The notes: generated from the sequence alone by a model not told the origin. 64,000 nucleotides of DNA from Streptomyces antarcticus (GCF_026627255.1 NZ_JAPNLM010000013.1:164989-228988); one strand, 5' to 3'; positions 16,888 through 25,132 are shown, numbered from the stretch's first letter. Made by a program: numbers and translations.

Positions 16888-18027
16888 GTGACGTTCCCGG
16901 TAGTCGGCATGGTCGGCGGCGGACAGCTCGCCCGCATGACCCACGAGGCGGGCATCCCCCTCGGCATCAAATTCAAGATCCTCAGTGACACCCCGCAGGA
17001 CTCGGCGGCCCAGGTCGTGAGCGACGTCGTCATCGGCGACTATCGCGATCTGGAGACACTGCGCGCCTTCGCGCGCGGCTGCGACGTGATCACCTTCGAT
17101 CACGAGCACGTGCCCACCGAGCACCTCCGGGCCCTGGAAGCGGACGGCATCCCCGTCCGCCCGGGGCCCGACGCGTTGGTGCACGCCCAGGACAAGGGGG
17201 TGATGCGCGCCAAGCTCGACGAGATCGGCGCGCCCAGCCCCCGCCACCGGATCGTGCGCGATCCGGCGGACGCGGCGGCCTTCGCGGACGAGGTGGGCGG
17301 CTTCCCCGTCATCCTCAAGACGGTGCGCGGCGGGTACGACGGCAAGGGCGTGTGGTTCGTCCGCACCCCCGAGGACGCGGAGGCCCCGTTCAAGGCGGGC
17401 GTCCCGGTCCTCGCGGAGGAGAAGGTCGAGTACGTCCGCGAGCTCGCGGCCAACATCGTCCGCTCCCCGCACGGCCAGGCGGTGGCCTACCCCGTCGTGG
17501 AGTCCGTCCAGGTGGACGGGGTCTGCGACACGGTGATCGCCCCCGCCCCGAACCTCTCCGAAGAGCTCGCGGGCGAGGCCCAGACCCTCGCCCTGCGCAT
17601 CGCCAAGGAGCTGGGCGTGACCGGCCACCTGGCCGTGGAGCTGTTCGAGACCACCGACGGCCGCATCCTGGTCAACGAGCTGGCCATGCGCCCGCACAAC
17701 AGCGGCCACTGGACCCAGGACGGCGCCGTCACCTCCCAGTTCGCCAACCACGTGCGCGCGGTCCTGGACCTCCCGCTGGGCGACCCGCGCCCCCGCGCCC
17801 GCTGGACGGTCATGGCGAACGTGCTGGGCGGGGACTTCCCCGACATGTACGCGGCGTACCTGCACTGCATGGCCCACGACCCGCAGCTGAAGATCCACAT
17901 GTACGGCAAGGACGTGAAGCCCGGACGCAAGGTCGGCCACGTCAACACCTACGGCGACGACCTGGACGACGTGCTGGAGCGCGCACGCCACGCTGCCGAC
18001 TACCTCAGAGGAACGGTCACCGAATGA
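16888..18027 (+). CDS. purK: N5-carboxyaminoimidazole ribonucleotide synthase
   Basis: 379 residues. This ATP-grasp enzyme makes N5-CAIR from AIR, bicarbonate and ATP in purine synthesis. It has the glycine loop GMVGGGQLARM at the N-terminus, then TVRGGYDGKGVW (ATP loop), VAVELFE and NELAMRPHNSGHWT (metal and substrate site). GTG 16888 keeps the first beta strand intact, which later starts would break. The last codons overlap purE's ATG (ATGA), so PurK and PurE are made in step. Confidence 0.96.
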   Translation: MTFPVVGMVGGGQLARMTHEAGIPLGIKFKILSDTPQDSAAQVVSDVVIGDYRDLETLRAFARGCDVITFDHEHVPTEHLRALEADGIPVRPGPDALVHAQDKGVMRAKLDEIGAPSPRHRIVRDPADAAAFADEVGGFPVILKTVRGGYDGKGVWFVRTPEDAEAPFKAGVPVLAEEKVEYVRELAANIVRSPHGQAVAYPVVESVQVDGVCDTVIAPAPNLSEELAGEAQTLALRIAKELGVTGHLAVELFETTDGRILVNELAMRPHNSGHWTQDGAVTSQFANHVRAVLDLPLGDPRPRARWTVMANVLGGDFPDMYAAYLHCMAHDPQLKIHMYGKDVKPGRKVGHVNTYGDDLDDVLERARHAADYLRGTVTE

Positions 18028-18560
18028 GCACCTCCGCCGCTGGTCCCGTCATCGGCATCGTCATGGGCTCCGACTCCGACTGGCCGGTCATGGAGGCCGC
18101 CGCCCAGGCCCTGGACGAGTTCGAGATCCCGTACGAGGTCGACGTCGTCTCCGCGCACCGGATGCCGCGCGAGATGGTCGCGTACGGGGAGCAGGCCGCC
18201 GGACGCGGCCTGAAGGCGATCATCGCCGGCGCGGGCGGGGCCGCCCACCTGCCGGGCATGCTCGCCTCCGTCACCCCGCTGCCGGTCATCGGCGTGCCGG
18301 TGCCGCTGAAATACCTCGACGGCATGGACTCGCTGCTGTCGATCGTCCAGATGCCCGCCGGAGTTCCCGTCGCCACCGTCTCGGTCGCCGGCGCGCGCAA
18401 CGCCGGACTGCTCGCCGTACGGATGCTGGCCGCGCACGACCCGGAGCTGCTGGGCCGGATGCGGGAGTTCCAGCAGGAGCTGAACGACCAGGCCACCGAC
18501 AAGGGCAAGCGACTGCGGGCGAAGGTCGCGGGAGCGGACTCCTTCGGATTCGGCAAGTGA
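18024..18560 (+). CDS. purE: N5-carboxyaminoimidazole ribonucleotide mutase
   Basis: 178 residues. Class I PurE converts N5-CAIR to CAIR. Motifs are VMGSDSDWPVM, SAHRMP (substrate phosphate site) and AGAGGAAHLPGMLA, with VPLKYLDGMDSLLSIVQMP completing the core. It starts on purK's stop with AGAGGAACGG upstream, and its own stop overlaps the dipeptidase start (GTGA). It is therefore the middle gene of a coupled trio. Confidence 0.97.
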   Translation: MSTSAAGPVIGIVMGSDSDWPVMEAAAQALDEFEIPYEVDVVSAHRMPREMVAYGEQAAGRGLKAIIAGAGGAAHLPGMLASVTPLPVIGVPVPLKYLDGMDSLLSIVQMPAGVPVATVSVAGARNAGLLAVRMLAAHDPELLGRMREFQQELNDQATDKGKRLRAKVAGADSFGFGK

Positions 18561-19774
18561 GCGCCGCGCAGCGCCTGGACGAGGCGCGCGGGCTGCTGGC
18601 CGAGCACCCCGTCGTGGACGGCCACAACGACCTGCCCTGGGCGCTGCGCATGGGGTCCCCCCGTCCGGAGGACGGGGGGAAGGTGCGCTACGACCTGGCG
18701 CGGCGGGACATCGCGCAGGACCAGTCCGCCCACCTGCACACCGACATCCCCCGGCTGCGCGCCGGCGGGGTCGGGGCGCAGTTCTGGTCGGTGTACGTGC
18801 GCTCCGACTACGCGGGCGACGAGGCGGTCAGCGCCACCCTGGAGCAGATCGACGTCGTCGCCCAGCTGATCGACCGCTACCCCGGCGACCTGGTGCGGGC
18901 GCTGACGGCGGACGACATGGAGGGGGCCCGCGCCGACGGCCGGATCGCCTCGCTGATGGGCGCCGAGGGCGGCCACTCGATCAACAACTCGCTGGCCACC
19001 CTGCGCGCCCTGTACCGGCTGGGCGTGCGGTACATGACGCTCACGCACAACGACACCATCGACTGGGCCGACTCGGCGACCGATGAGCCCCGCCACGGCG
19101 GCCTCACCGGCTTCGGCCGCGAGGTCGTCCGCGAGATGAACCGCGTCGGCATGCTGGTCGACCTCTCGCACGTGGCCGCGACGACGATGCGCGACGCGCT
19201 GGCCGTCTCGGCCGCGCCGGTGATCTTCTCGCACTCCTCCGCACGGGCGGTGTGCGACCACCCGCGCAACATCCCGGACGACGTGCTGGCGCTGCTGCCC
19301 GCCAACGGCGGGGTCGCGATGGCCACCTTCGTACCGAAGTTCATCCTCCCGGCCGCCGTCGAGTGGACCCTGGCCGCGGACGAGAACCTGCGGTCGCACG
19401 GTTTCCACCACCTCGACACCACGCCCGCGGCGATGGCCCTGCACCGGGCCTTCGAGGCGCGGCGCCCGCGCCCGGTGGCCAACGCCGCCACGGTGGCGGA
19501 CCACCTGGACCACATGCGCGCGGTGGCCGGGATCGACCACATCGGCATCGGCGGGGACTACGACGGCACCGCCTTCACCCCGTCCGGACTGGACGACGTG
19601 GCGGGCTACCCGAACCTGATCGCGGAACTGCTGGACCGCGGCTGGTCGAAGGCCGACCTGGCGAAGCTGACCTGGTCCAACGCGGTACGGGCGCTGCGCG
19701 ACGCGGAATCGGTGGCGCGCGGTCTCGCGGAGACCCGGGGCCCGTCGAACGCGGTGATCCCGCCGGTGCCGTAG
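18557..19774 (+). CDS. Membrane dipeptidase family protein (peptidase M19)
   Basis: 405 residues with the complete binuclear zinc site of renal-dipeptidase-like enzymes: VVDGHNDLPW (H and D), MGAEGGHS (bridging Glu), VDLSHVA and FSHSSARA (two His), and the late GGDYDG aspartate. It should cleave dipeptides, including those with a D-residue at the C-terminal side. There is no signal peptide, so it is probably cytosolic. GTG 18557 overlaps purE's stop. A degraded paralogue follows about 180 bases later. Confidence 0.92.
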   Translation: MSAAQRLDEARGLLAEHPVVDGHNDLPWALRMGSPRPEDGGKVRYDLARRDIAQDQSAHLHTDIPRLRAGGVGAQFWSVYVRSDYAGDEAVSATLEQIDVVAQLIDRYPGDLVRALTADDMEGARADGRIASLMGAEGGHSINNSLATLRALYRLGVRYMTLTHNDTIDWADSATDEPRHGGLTGFGREVVREMNRVGMLVDLSHVAATTMRDALAVSAAPVIFSHSSARAVCDHPRNIPDDVLALLPANGGVAMATFVPKFILPAAVEWTLAADENLRSHGFHHLDTTPAAMALHRAFEARRPRPVANAATVADHLDHMRAVAGIDHIGIGGDYDGTAFTPSGLDDVAGYPNLIAELLDRGWSKADLAKLTWSNAVRALRDAESVARGLAETRGPSNAVIPPVP

Positions 19775-19840
19775 GCCCGACGGGGCCCGCTGCGGGCCCG
19801 ACGGGGCCCGCAGCCCGCAGCCCGGCGGATGTGATGACCT

Positions 19841-19862
19841 GGTGTGACCTGTCGGTTACACC
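19841..19862. promoter_or_regulatory. Dyad GGTGTGACC-TGTC-GGTTACACC
   Basis: Eight of nine positions match between the two arms, around a 4-base centre. It lies about 90 bases before the second dipeptidase gene, where an operator would be expected. The regulator is unknown. Confidence 0.4.
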
Positions 19863-19952
19863 CGAACGCCCCATCCGCCGGGCGATCCAGGCGTCCCACA
19901 TGTCACGGTGGCACCACCTCTCCCTGCTGCCGCCGAGACCGGAGCGAACGCC

Positions 19953-21095
19953 ATGGCCGACCTGCAGGATGAACCCCACTCCGTGGGCATCGGAGCGGAG
20001 TACCTCCCGGCTCCCGCGGTTCCCGCCGTTCCCGCGGCGCCGGCCGTTCCCGCGGCGCCGGCCGTTCCCGCGGCGCCGGCCGTTCCCGCGGCGCTGCCCT
20101 GCGCCCTCGACCGGGCCGCCGCGCTGCTGTCCGTGCATCCCGTCGCGGACGGGTGCAACACGCTCGTCTGGACCCTGCGCCAGAGCCCGTACCACGACAT
20201 CGGCACCCCGGACGCCGGCGTGGACACCGACATCCCGCGGTTGCGCGCCGGGGGAGTGGGGGCCCAGTTCTGGTCCCTGCTCGTGCCGTCGGGCCGCCCG
20301 GGCGGGGCCGCGGCCGCCGACCGGGTCGTCTCCGACACCCTGGAGCAGATCGACGTCGCACTGACCCTGGTGCGGGACTACCCCGACAGCCTCCTCCTCG
20401 GCCTGACCGCGGACGACATGGCCGACGCCCGCAACCGCAACCGGATCGCCTCGTTCCTCGGCCCCGTCCCCGGCCGTACGCTGACCGACTCGCTGGGCGC
20501 GCTGCGCGCCTTCCACGCCCTGGGCGTACGCATCCTCGCGCCCGCCGGGGCGCCCTGGGCGCAGGACGGCCTGACGGCCTTCGGCCACGAGGTGGTCAAG
20601 GAGGCCAACCGGCTGGCCGTGCTGCTGGACCTCACCGACTGCCCGCCGGCGACCGCCTGCCAGGTGGCCGGGGCCTCGAAGGCGCCGGTGATCATCTCGA
20701 ACACGGCGGCGGCCGCACTGAACCCCCACCCGGGCAACGTCACCGACGAGGTCCTGCTCGCGCTGCGGGCGGCCGACGGGCTGGCGATGGTCACCTTCGA
20801 CCCCGCGCGCACCGGCGACTCCCTGCACGCGGTGGCGGACCACGTGGACCACGTACGGGCCGTGGCGGGCCCGAACGCCGTCGGCCTCGGCGCCGCCTTC
20901 GGCTCCGAACCGGGCAGCCCCCGCCCGGCGGGCCTCACGGACCCCTCGGGCTACCCGAAGCTCATCGCGGAGCTGCTGGAGCGGGGCTGGCCGGAGGCCG
21001 ACCTCGCCCTGCTGACCTGGGGCAACGCCCAGCGGGTGCTGCGCGACGCGGAGTTCACGTCCCGCGCGGCCCAGCACCGCCGCTCGTCGCCCTAG
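19953..21095 (+). CDS. M19 dipeptidase-like pseudoenzyme (all metal ligands lost)
   Basis: 380 residues, homologous along its length to the dipeptidase just upstream (for example DTDIPRLRAGGVGAQFWS and LEQIDVA are shared). Every zinc ligand is changed: DGHND is DGCNT, MGAEGGHS is LGPVPGRT, LSHVA is LTDCPP, and SHSSA is SNTAA. The frame is intact and coding bias is normal, so it is not a decaying pseudogene. It cannot be a zinc dipeptidase as known; a binding, regulatory or structural role is inferred. The N-terminus has a Val-Pro-Ala hinge made by an 18-bp repeat. ATG 19953 has GGAG at 19941-19944. Confidence 0.85.
   Translation: MADLQDEPHSVGIGAEYLPAPAVPAVPAAPAVPAAPAVPAAPAVPAALPCALDRAAALLSVHPVADGCNTLVWTLRQSPYHDIGTPDAGVDTDIPRLRAGGVGAQFWSLLVPSGRPGGAAAADRVVSDTLEQIDVALTLVRDYPDSLLLGLTADDMADARNRNRIASFLGPVPGRTLTDSLGALRAFHALGVRILAPAGAPWAQDGLTAFGHEVVKEANRLAVLLDLTDCPPATACQVAGASKAPVIISNTAAAALNPHPGNVTDEVLLALRAADGLAMVTFDPARTGDSLHAVADHVDHVRAVAGPNAVGLGAAFGSEPGSPRPAGLTDPSGYPKLIAELLERGWPEADLALLTWGNAQRVLRDAEFTSRAAQHRRSSP
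20025..20096. repeat. 18-bp tandem repeat, four copies
   Basis: GCCGTTCCCGCGGCGCCG repeats four times (the last copy ends CTG) and encodes Ala-Val-Pro-Ala-Ala-Pro units near the N-terminus of the M19-like protein. Copy number can vary without changing the frame. Confidence 0.9.
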
Positions 21096-21118
21096 CCGCC
21101 CGCGGGCGGCGGCGCCCC

Positions 21119-21481
21119 CTAGCCGGCGCAGAGGCACACCGGGTGCCCGGCCGGGTCGGCGTAGACCCGCCAGGAGCGGGCCCGGTCACCGGCGTCCAGG
21201 GGCACGGCCCCCAGGGCGAGGATGCGCTCCTCCGCCGCGTCGAGGTCCTCCACGGTCAGGTCCAGGTGGAACTGCTGCGAGCCCTCCGGGGCCGGCCACT
21301 TCGGCGGTACGTGGCCGGGGGCCAGCTGGAAGGCCAGCGGGGTGCCCCCGTGCCCCTCCAGGTCCACCCAGGTGTCGTCCCCGGTGCTGGGCGTGCCGCC
21401 CAGCAGGCCGGCGTAGAAGGCGGCGAGGGCGGGCGGGTCGGGACAGTCGAGGACGACGGTGCCGAGCGTGGCGACGGCCAT
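21119..21481 (-). CDS. VOC-superfamily (glyoxalase-like) protein
   Basis: 120 residues with two beta-alpha-beta-beta-beta modules. The N-terminal half has LGTVVLDCPDPPALAAFYAGLLGG, typical of this fold, and the second half has FHLDLTVEDLDAAEERILALGA and ending PAGHPVCLC. The family covers glyoxalases, dioxygenases and antibiotic-binding proteins. Actinobacterial proteins of this short type are mostly of unknown function. It diverges from a CGNR regulator across a region full of GGTWACC sites, so it is probably that regulator's target. Confidence 0.85.
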   Translation of the reverse strand: MAVATLGTVVLDCPDPPALAAFYAGLLGGTPSTGDDTWVDLEGHGGTPLAFQLAPGHVPPKWPAPEGSQQFHLDLTVEDLDAAEERILALGAVPLDAGDRARSWRVYADPAGHPVCLCAG

Positions 21482-21493
21482 GGTTCTCTCCTA

Positions 21494-21570
21494 GCGGTTA
21501 CCGGTAGATGACTTCAAGCGGTAACCGCGACTCTACGCGTTACCTCTTGCCGAAGCCAAGAGGTAACGTC
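21494..21570. promoter_or_regulatory. Array of four GGTWACC sites between the VOC and CGNR genes
   Basis: GCGGTTACCG (21494-21503), GCGGTAACCGC (21518-21528), CGTTACCTCTTG (from 21538) and its exact reverse complement CAAGAGGTAACG (ending 21568) lie in one divergent gap. The last two form a 12-bp stem over the ribosome site of the CGNR gene. This looks like an operator array for self-regulation. Confidence 0.6.
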
Positions 21571-22065
21571 GTGTCCATGAGTGGACGCGCACCGGCACCC
21601 GGCGGGCTCGCACTGGTGGAACAACTCGTCAACACGCTGAGCGTGGACACGGGGGACGACCGCCTCGCGGCCGAGTTCGGCCTGTCCGGCGCGGTCCTCG
21701 CGGACGCGGCGGAACTCCGCGAAGCGCTGCGCGAGGCCCTGTTCGCGCACGCGGGCCACGCGTTCCCGGCCGGCGCGGCCGACCGCCTGAACCGGCTGCT
21801 CGCCGCGGCCCCGCTGGCCGTACGCGTCGACGCGGCCGGCGCCGCGGTCCTGGTCCCCGCGGGGGAGCCGTCCCTGGCCTCGGGGGTCGCCGAGGCCGTC
21901 GCCGGGGCGGCCGCGGACGGCACCTGGCCCCGGCTGAAGGCCTGCGCGGCGGACGACTGCCGGTGGGCGTACTACGACCGCAGCCCGGCGGGCCGCGGCC
22001 GCTGGTGCAGCATGTCGGCCTGCGGCAGCCGCGCCAAGATGCGCACCTACCGCGCCCGCGGCTGA
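21571..22065 (+). CDS. CGNR zinc-finger (ABATE-type) transcription regulator
   Basis: About 164 residues. The N-terminal two thirds is the helical ABATE-like domain, starting with LALVEQLVNTL. The C-terminus is the CGNR zinc finger: CAADDCRWAYYDRS, then RWCSMSACGSRAKMRTYR, with four cysteines and the signature CGxR as CGSR. Such proteins are usually DNA-binding regulators. GTG 21571 is chosen because AGAGG at 21559-21563 is well spaced; ATG 21577 is two codons later. The site cluster upstream suggests it controls itself and the divergent VOC gene. Confidence 0.85.
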   Translation: MSMSGRAPAPGGLALVEQLVNTLSVDTGDDRLAAEFGLSGAVLADAAELREALREALFAHAGHAFPAGAADRLNRLLAAAPLAVRVDAAGAAVLVPAGEPSLASGVAEAVAGAAADGTWPRLKACAADDCRWAYYDRSPAGRGRWCSMSACGSRAKMRTYRARG

Positions 22066-22097
22066 CCGGCCGCGCCGGGGACGTACGCCGCGGCCGG
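22066..22097. terminator. Weak hairpin between convergent genes
   Basis: A 9-bp stem, CCGGCCGCG with CGCGGCCGG, lies between the CGNR gene and the UDP-glucose dehydrogenase gene. Confidence 0.4.
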
Positions 22098-22104
22098 AGA
22101 CCGG

Positions 22105-23448
22105 CTACGCGCGCGGGCGGCCCATCGCGCGGTAGGTCCAGCCGGCCGCGCGCCAGCGCTCGGGGTCGAGGGCGTTGCGGCCGTCGAGGACGAGCGGGTC
22201 GGTGACGACCGAGGCCAGCTCGGCCGGGTCGAGGTCGCGGAACTCGCGCCACTCGGTCAGGTGCAGGACCACCTCGGCCCCGCGGGCCGCCGCGAGCGCG
22301 GAGTCGGCGTACGCGAGGGTCGGGAAGACCCGCCGCGCGTTGTCCATGCCCTTGGGGTCGTAGACGGTGACCTGGCCGCCCTGCAGGTGGATCTGCCCGG
22401 CCACGTTCAGCGCGGGCGAGTCGCGGACGTCGTCCGAGTCGGGCTTGAACGTGGCGCCGAGCACGGCGACCCGCTTGCCGAGGAACGAGCCGCCGACCGC
22501 GTCGCGCGCCAGCTCGACCATGTGCCCGCGGCGCCGCATGTTGATGGAGTCGACCTCCCGCAGGAAGGTCAGCGCCTGGTCGGCGCCCAGCTCGCCGGCC
22601 CGCGCCATGAAGGCCCGGATGTCCTTGGGCAGGCAGCCGCCGCCGAAGCCGATGCCGGCCCGCAGGAACTTCTTGCCGATCCGCTCGTCGTGGCCGATGG
22701 CCTCCGCCAGCTTCACCACGTCGCCGCCGGCCGCCTCGCAGACCTCCGCCATCGCGTTGATGAAGGAGATCTTGGTCGCGAGGAAGGAGTTGGCGGCCGT
22801 CTTGACCAGTTCGGCGGTCGGGAAGTCGGTGATGACCAGCGGGGTCCCCTCCGACATCGGCGTCTCGTACACCTCCCGCAGCAGCTTCTCGCCGCGCTCG
22901 CCCTGGACGCCGATCACGATCCGGTCCGGGTGCAGGGTGTCCTGCACGGCGAAGCCCTCGCGCAGGAACTCCGGGTTCCACGCCAGCTCCACGTCCGCGC
23001 CCGCCGGGGCCAGCTCGGCGAGCTTCGCCGCCAGGCGCTCCGCCGAGCCGACCGGCACCGTGGACTTGCCGACCACCAGCACCGGGCGCGTCAGATGCGG
23101 GGCGAGCGAGGCCATCGCCGCGTCCACGTAGGACATGTCGCAGGCGTACTCGCCGTGCTTCTGCGGAGTGTTCACGCACACGAAGTGGACGTCGCCGAAC
23201 GCGCCGACCTCCTCCCAGGAGGTGGTGAACCGCAGCCGCCCCGTGGAGCCCGGCAGCCCGGCGACGTGCGCCGCGAGGAGCTCCTCCAGCCCGGGCTCGT
23301 ACATGGGCACCCGGCCCGACGCCAGCATCGCGATCTTCTCCGGAACCACGTCCAGCCCGAGCACCTCGAACCCCAGCTCGGCCATCGCCGCGGCGTGCGT
23401 GGCGCCTAGGTAACCGGTGCCGATCACAGTGATCCTGAGGGGGGCCAT
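22105..23448 (-). CDS. UDP-glucose 6-dehydrogenase family protein
   Basis: 447 residues. The family oxidises UDP-glucose to UDP-glucuronate with two NAD+, for capsule or wall polymers. It has the Rossmann loop ITVIGTGYLG at the start, a central helix, and the catalytic cysteine in GFGGGCLPKDIRAF; the third domain carries GATFKPDSDDVRDSPAL. ATG 23448 keeps MAPLRITVIG at the N-terminus as usual. UDP-mannose-type dehydrogenases share the fold, so the sugar is not fully certain. It fits the glycan theme of the window. Confidence 0.93.
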   Translation of the reverse strand: MAPLRITVIGTGYLGATHAAAMAELGFEVLGLDVVPEKIAMLASGRVPMYEPGLEELLAAHVAGLPGSTGRLRFTTSWEEVGAFGDVHFVCVNTPQKHGEYACDMSYVDAAMASLAPHLTRPVLVVGKSTVPVGSAERLAAKLAELAPAGADVELAWNPEFLREGFAVQDTLHPDRIVIGVQGERGEKLLREVYETPMSEGTPLVITDFPTAELVKTAANSFLATKISFINAMAEVCEAAGGDVVKLAEAIGHDERIGKKFLRAGIGFGGGCLPKDIRAFMARAGELGADQALTFLREVDSINMRRRGHMVELARDAVGGSFLGKRVAVLGATFKPDSDDVRDSPALNVAGQIHLQGGQVTVYDPKGMDNARRVFPTLAYADSALAAARGAEVVLHLTEWREFRDLDPAELASVVTDPLVLDGRNALDPERWRAAGWTYRAMGRPRA

Positions 23449-23596
23449 GGGTGCTCCAGAGGTGCGGGGCCGTTTGCGGCCACGAGCATAGTCGTGCCTG
23501 GCAGGGGGGACGTTCCCCAGGCGGCCCCAGCTGTCACGCAACTCACGTGGGCGGTCCATATCGCCATACGGACGCCGGACACTAAGCTTGGGGTTA

Positions 23597-23614
23597 CTTA
23601 ACGGTAGTTAGCAT
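23597..23614. promoter_or_regulatory. Dyad with overlapping -10 before the acyl-CoA dehydrogenase
   Basis: CTTAAC-ggta-GTTAG at 23597-23611 has near-matching arms and overlaps a possible -10, TAGCAT at 23609-23614. It looks like an operator for a TetR-type regulator, but no regulator gene lies nearby. Confidence 0.35.
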
Positions 23615-23642
23615 CACGCATCACCTTTGGGGAGTGAAAGTC

Positions 23643-24815
23643 TTGGCGGGTTCTGCCGACTTCGACCTGTACCGCCCGGCCGAGGAGCACGACATGCTCC
23701 GCGAGTCGGTCCGCTCGCTCGCCGAGGCGAAGATCCTGCCGTTCGCCGCCGCGGTCGACGAGGAGTCCCGCTTCCCGCAGGAGGCCCTCGACGCCCTGGT
23801 CGCCAGCGACCTGCACGCCGTCCACGTGCCCGAGACCTACGGCGGCGCGGGCGCCGACGCCCTCGCCACCGTGATCGTGATCGAGGAGGTGGCCCGCGTC
23901 TGCGCGTCCTCCTCCCTGATCCCGGCCGTGAACAAGCTCGGCTCGCTCCCGGTGATCCTCTCCGGCTCCGAGGAGCTCAAGGCCAAGTACCTCGGCCCGC
24001 TGGCCAAGGGCGACGCGATGTTCTCGTACGCCCTCTCCGAGCCGGACGCGGGCTCCGACGCCGCCGGCATGAAGACCCGCGCCGTGCGCGACGGGGACTT
24101 CTGGGTGCTCAACGGCGTCAAGCGCTGGATCACCAACGCGGGCGTCTCCGAGTACTACACGGTCATGGCCGTGACCGACCCCGAGAAGCGCTCCAAGGGC
24201 ATCAGCGCCTTCGTCGTGGAGAAGGGCGACGAGGGCGTGTCCTTCGGCGCCCCGGAGAAGAAGCTCGGCATCAAGGGCTCCCCGACGCGCGAGGTCTACC
24301 TCGACAACGTCCGCATCCCGGCCGACCGCATGATCGGCGCCGAGGGCACCGGATTCGCCACCGCGATGAAGACCCTGGACCACACCCGCATCACCATCGC
24401 CGCCCAGGCGCTCGGCATCGCCCAGGGAGCCCTGGACTACGCCAAGGGCTACGTCCAGGAGCGCAAGCAGTTCGGCAAGCCGATCGGCGACTTCCAGGGC
24501 GTGCAGTTCATGCTCGCGGACATGGCCATGAAGATCGAGGCAGCCCGCCAGCTGACCTACTCGGCGGCCGCCCGCTCGGAGCGCGTCTCCTCCGGAGGTC
24601 CCCACGAGGACCTGACCTTCTTCGGCGCGGCGGCCAAGTGCTTCGCCTCCGACGTGGCCATGGAGGTCACGACGGACGCGGTCCAGCTCCTCGGCGGCTA
24701 CGGGTACACCCGCGACTACCCGGTGGAGCGCATGATGCGCGACGCCAAGATCACGCAGATCTACGAAGGCACGAACCAGGTCCAGCGGATCGTGATGGCC
24801 CGCAACCTGCCGTAG
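23643..24815 (+). CDS. Acyl-CoA dehydrogenase
   Basis: 390 residues, FAD-dependent, catalysing alpha-beta oxidation of acyl-CoAs. The family signatures are present: ALSEPDAGSD (acyl-CoA dehydrogenase signature 1) and QLLGGYGYTRDYPVERMMRDAKITQIYEGT (positions 340-370) with the catalytic glutamate in YEGT. I chose TTG 23643 because GGGAG lies eight bases upstream; GTG 23634 would sit almost on top of it. It corresponds by position to mycobacterial fadE25 next to purE. The substrate chain length is not readable. Confidence 0.92.
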   Translation: MAGSADFDLYRPAEEHDMLRESVRSLAEAKILPFAAAVDEESRFPQEALDALVASDLHAVHVPETYGGAGADALATVIVIEEVARVCASSSLIPAVNKLGSLPVILSGSEELKAKYLGPLAKGDAMFSYALSEPDAGSDAAGMKTRAVRDGDFWVLNGVKRWITNAGVSEYYTVMAVTDPEKRSKGISAFVVEKGDEGVSFGAPEKKLGIKGSPTREVYLDNVRIPADRMIGAEGTGFATAMKTLDHTRITIAAQALGIAQGALDYAKGYVQERKQFGKPIGDFQGVQFMLADMAMKIEAARQLTYSAAARSERVSSGGPHEDLTFFGAAAKCFASDVAMEVTTDAVQLLGGYGYTRDYPVERMMRDAKITQIYEGTNQVQRIVMARNLP

Positions 24816-24829
24816 CACGTCTGACCTGC

Positions 24830-24878
24830 GCAAACGCGAACGACCCCCGGCATACCGCCGGGGGTCGTTCGCGTTTGC
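24830..24878. terminator. 22-bp perfect hairpin terminator
   Basis: 24830-24851 pairs exactly with 24857-24878 around the loop ATACC. It lies between the acyl-CoA dehydrogenase and the convergent GntR remnant and should act in both directions. Confidence 0.85.
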
Positions 24879-24888
24879 GGGCAGTGGG

Positions 24889-25132
24889 CTACTTGCCGGA
24901 CGCGTCGAGGACGTAGGCGCCCATGCCCGTGACGGTATGCACCAAGCCTTCGTCCTTGGAGTACCTGTACTGCCCTGCGGAGGGTGTCCCGTGCAACGCC
25001 GAACTCCTCCTCCAGGGCCACCAGGCTGGGGATACGACGTCCGGGCGGGATGCTTCCGTCCCCAATACGTGCACGCAGGATCGTTGCGATCTGACGGTAC
25101 GGCGGAACTGGTCCTTCCCGGTCAGCACTCAT
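24889..25132 (-). pseudogene. Short GntR-family regulator, broken by a 1-base frameshift
   Basis: The first 59 codons (from ATG 25132) encode a GntR winged helix: PPYRQIATILRARIGDGSIP, GRRIPSLVALEEEFGVARDT and LRRAVQVL. The rest of the domain (KDEGLVHTVTGMGAYVLD) continues in another frame to the TAG at 24889-24891. Removing one of the two G bases at 24958-24959 restores one continuous protein of about 80 residues. Such short GntR regulators are common in Streptomyces. Either the gene is newly inactivated or there is a sequencing error; I cannot tell which. A leaderless-type TAGGGT lies eight bases before the ATG. Confidence 0.7.

Noticed and set aside
23634..23642. GTG 23634 as start of the acyl-CoA dehydrogenase
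   Set aside because: It lies on the ribosome-binding sequence itself; TTG 23643 has proper spacing.
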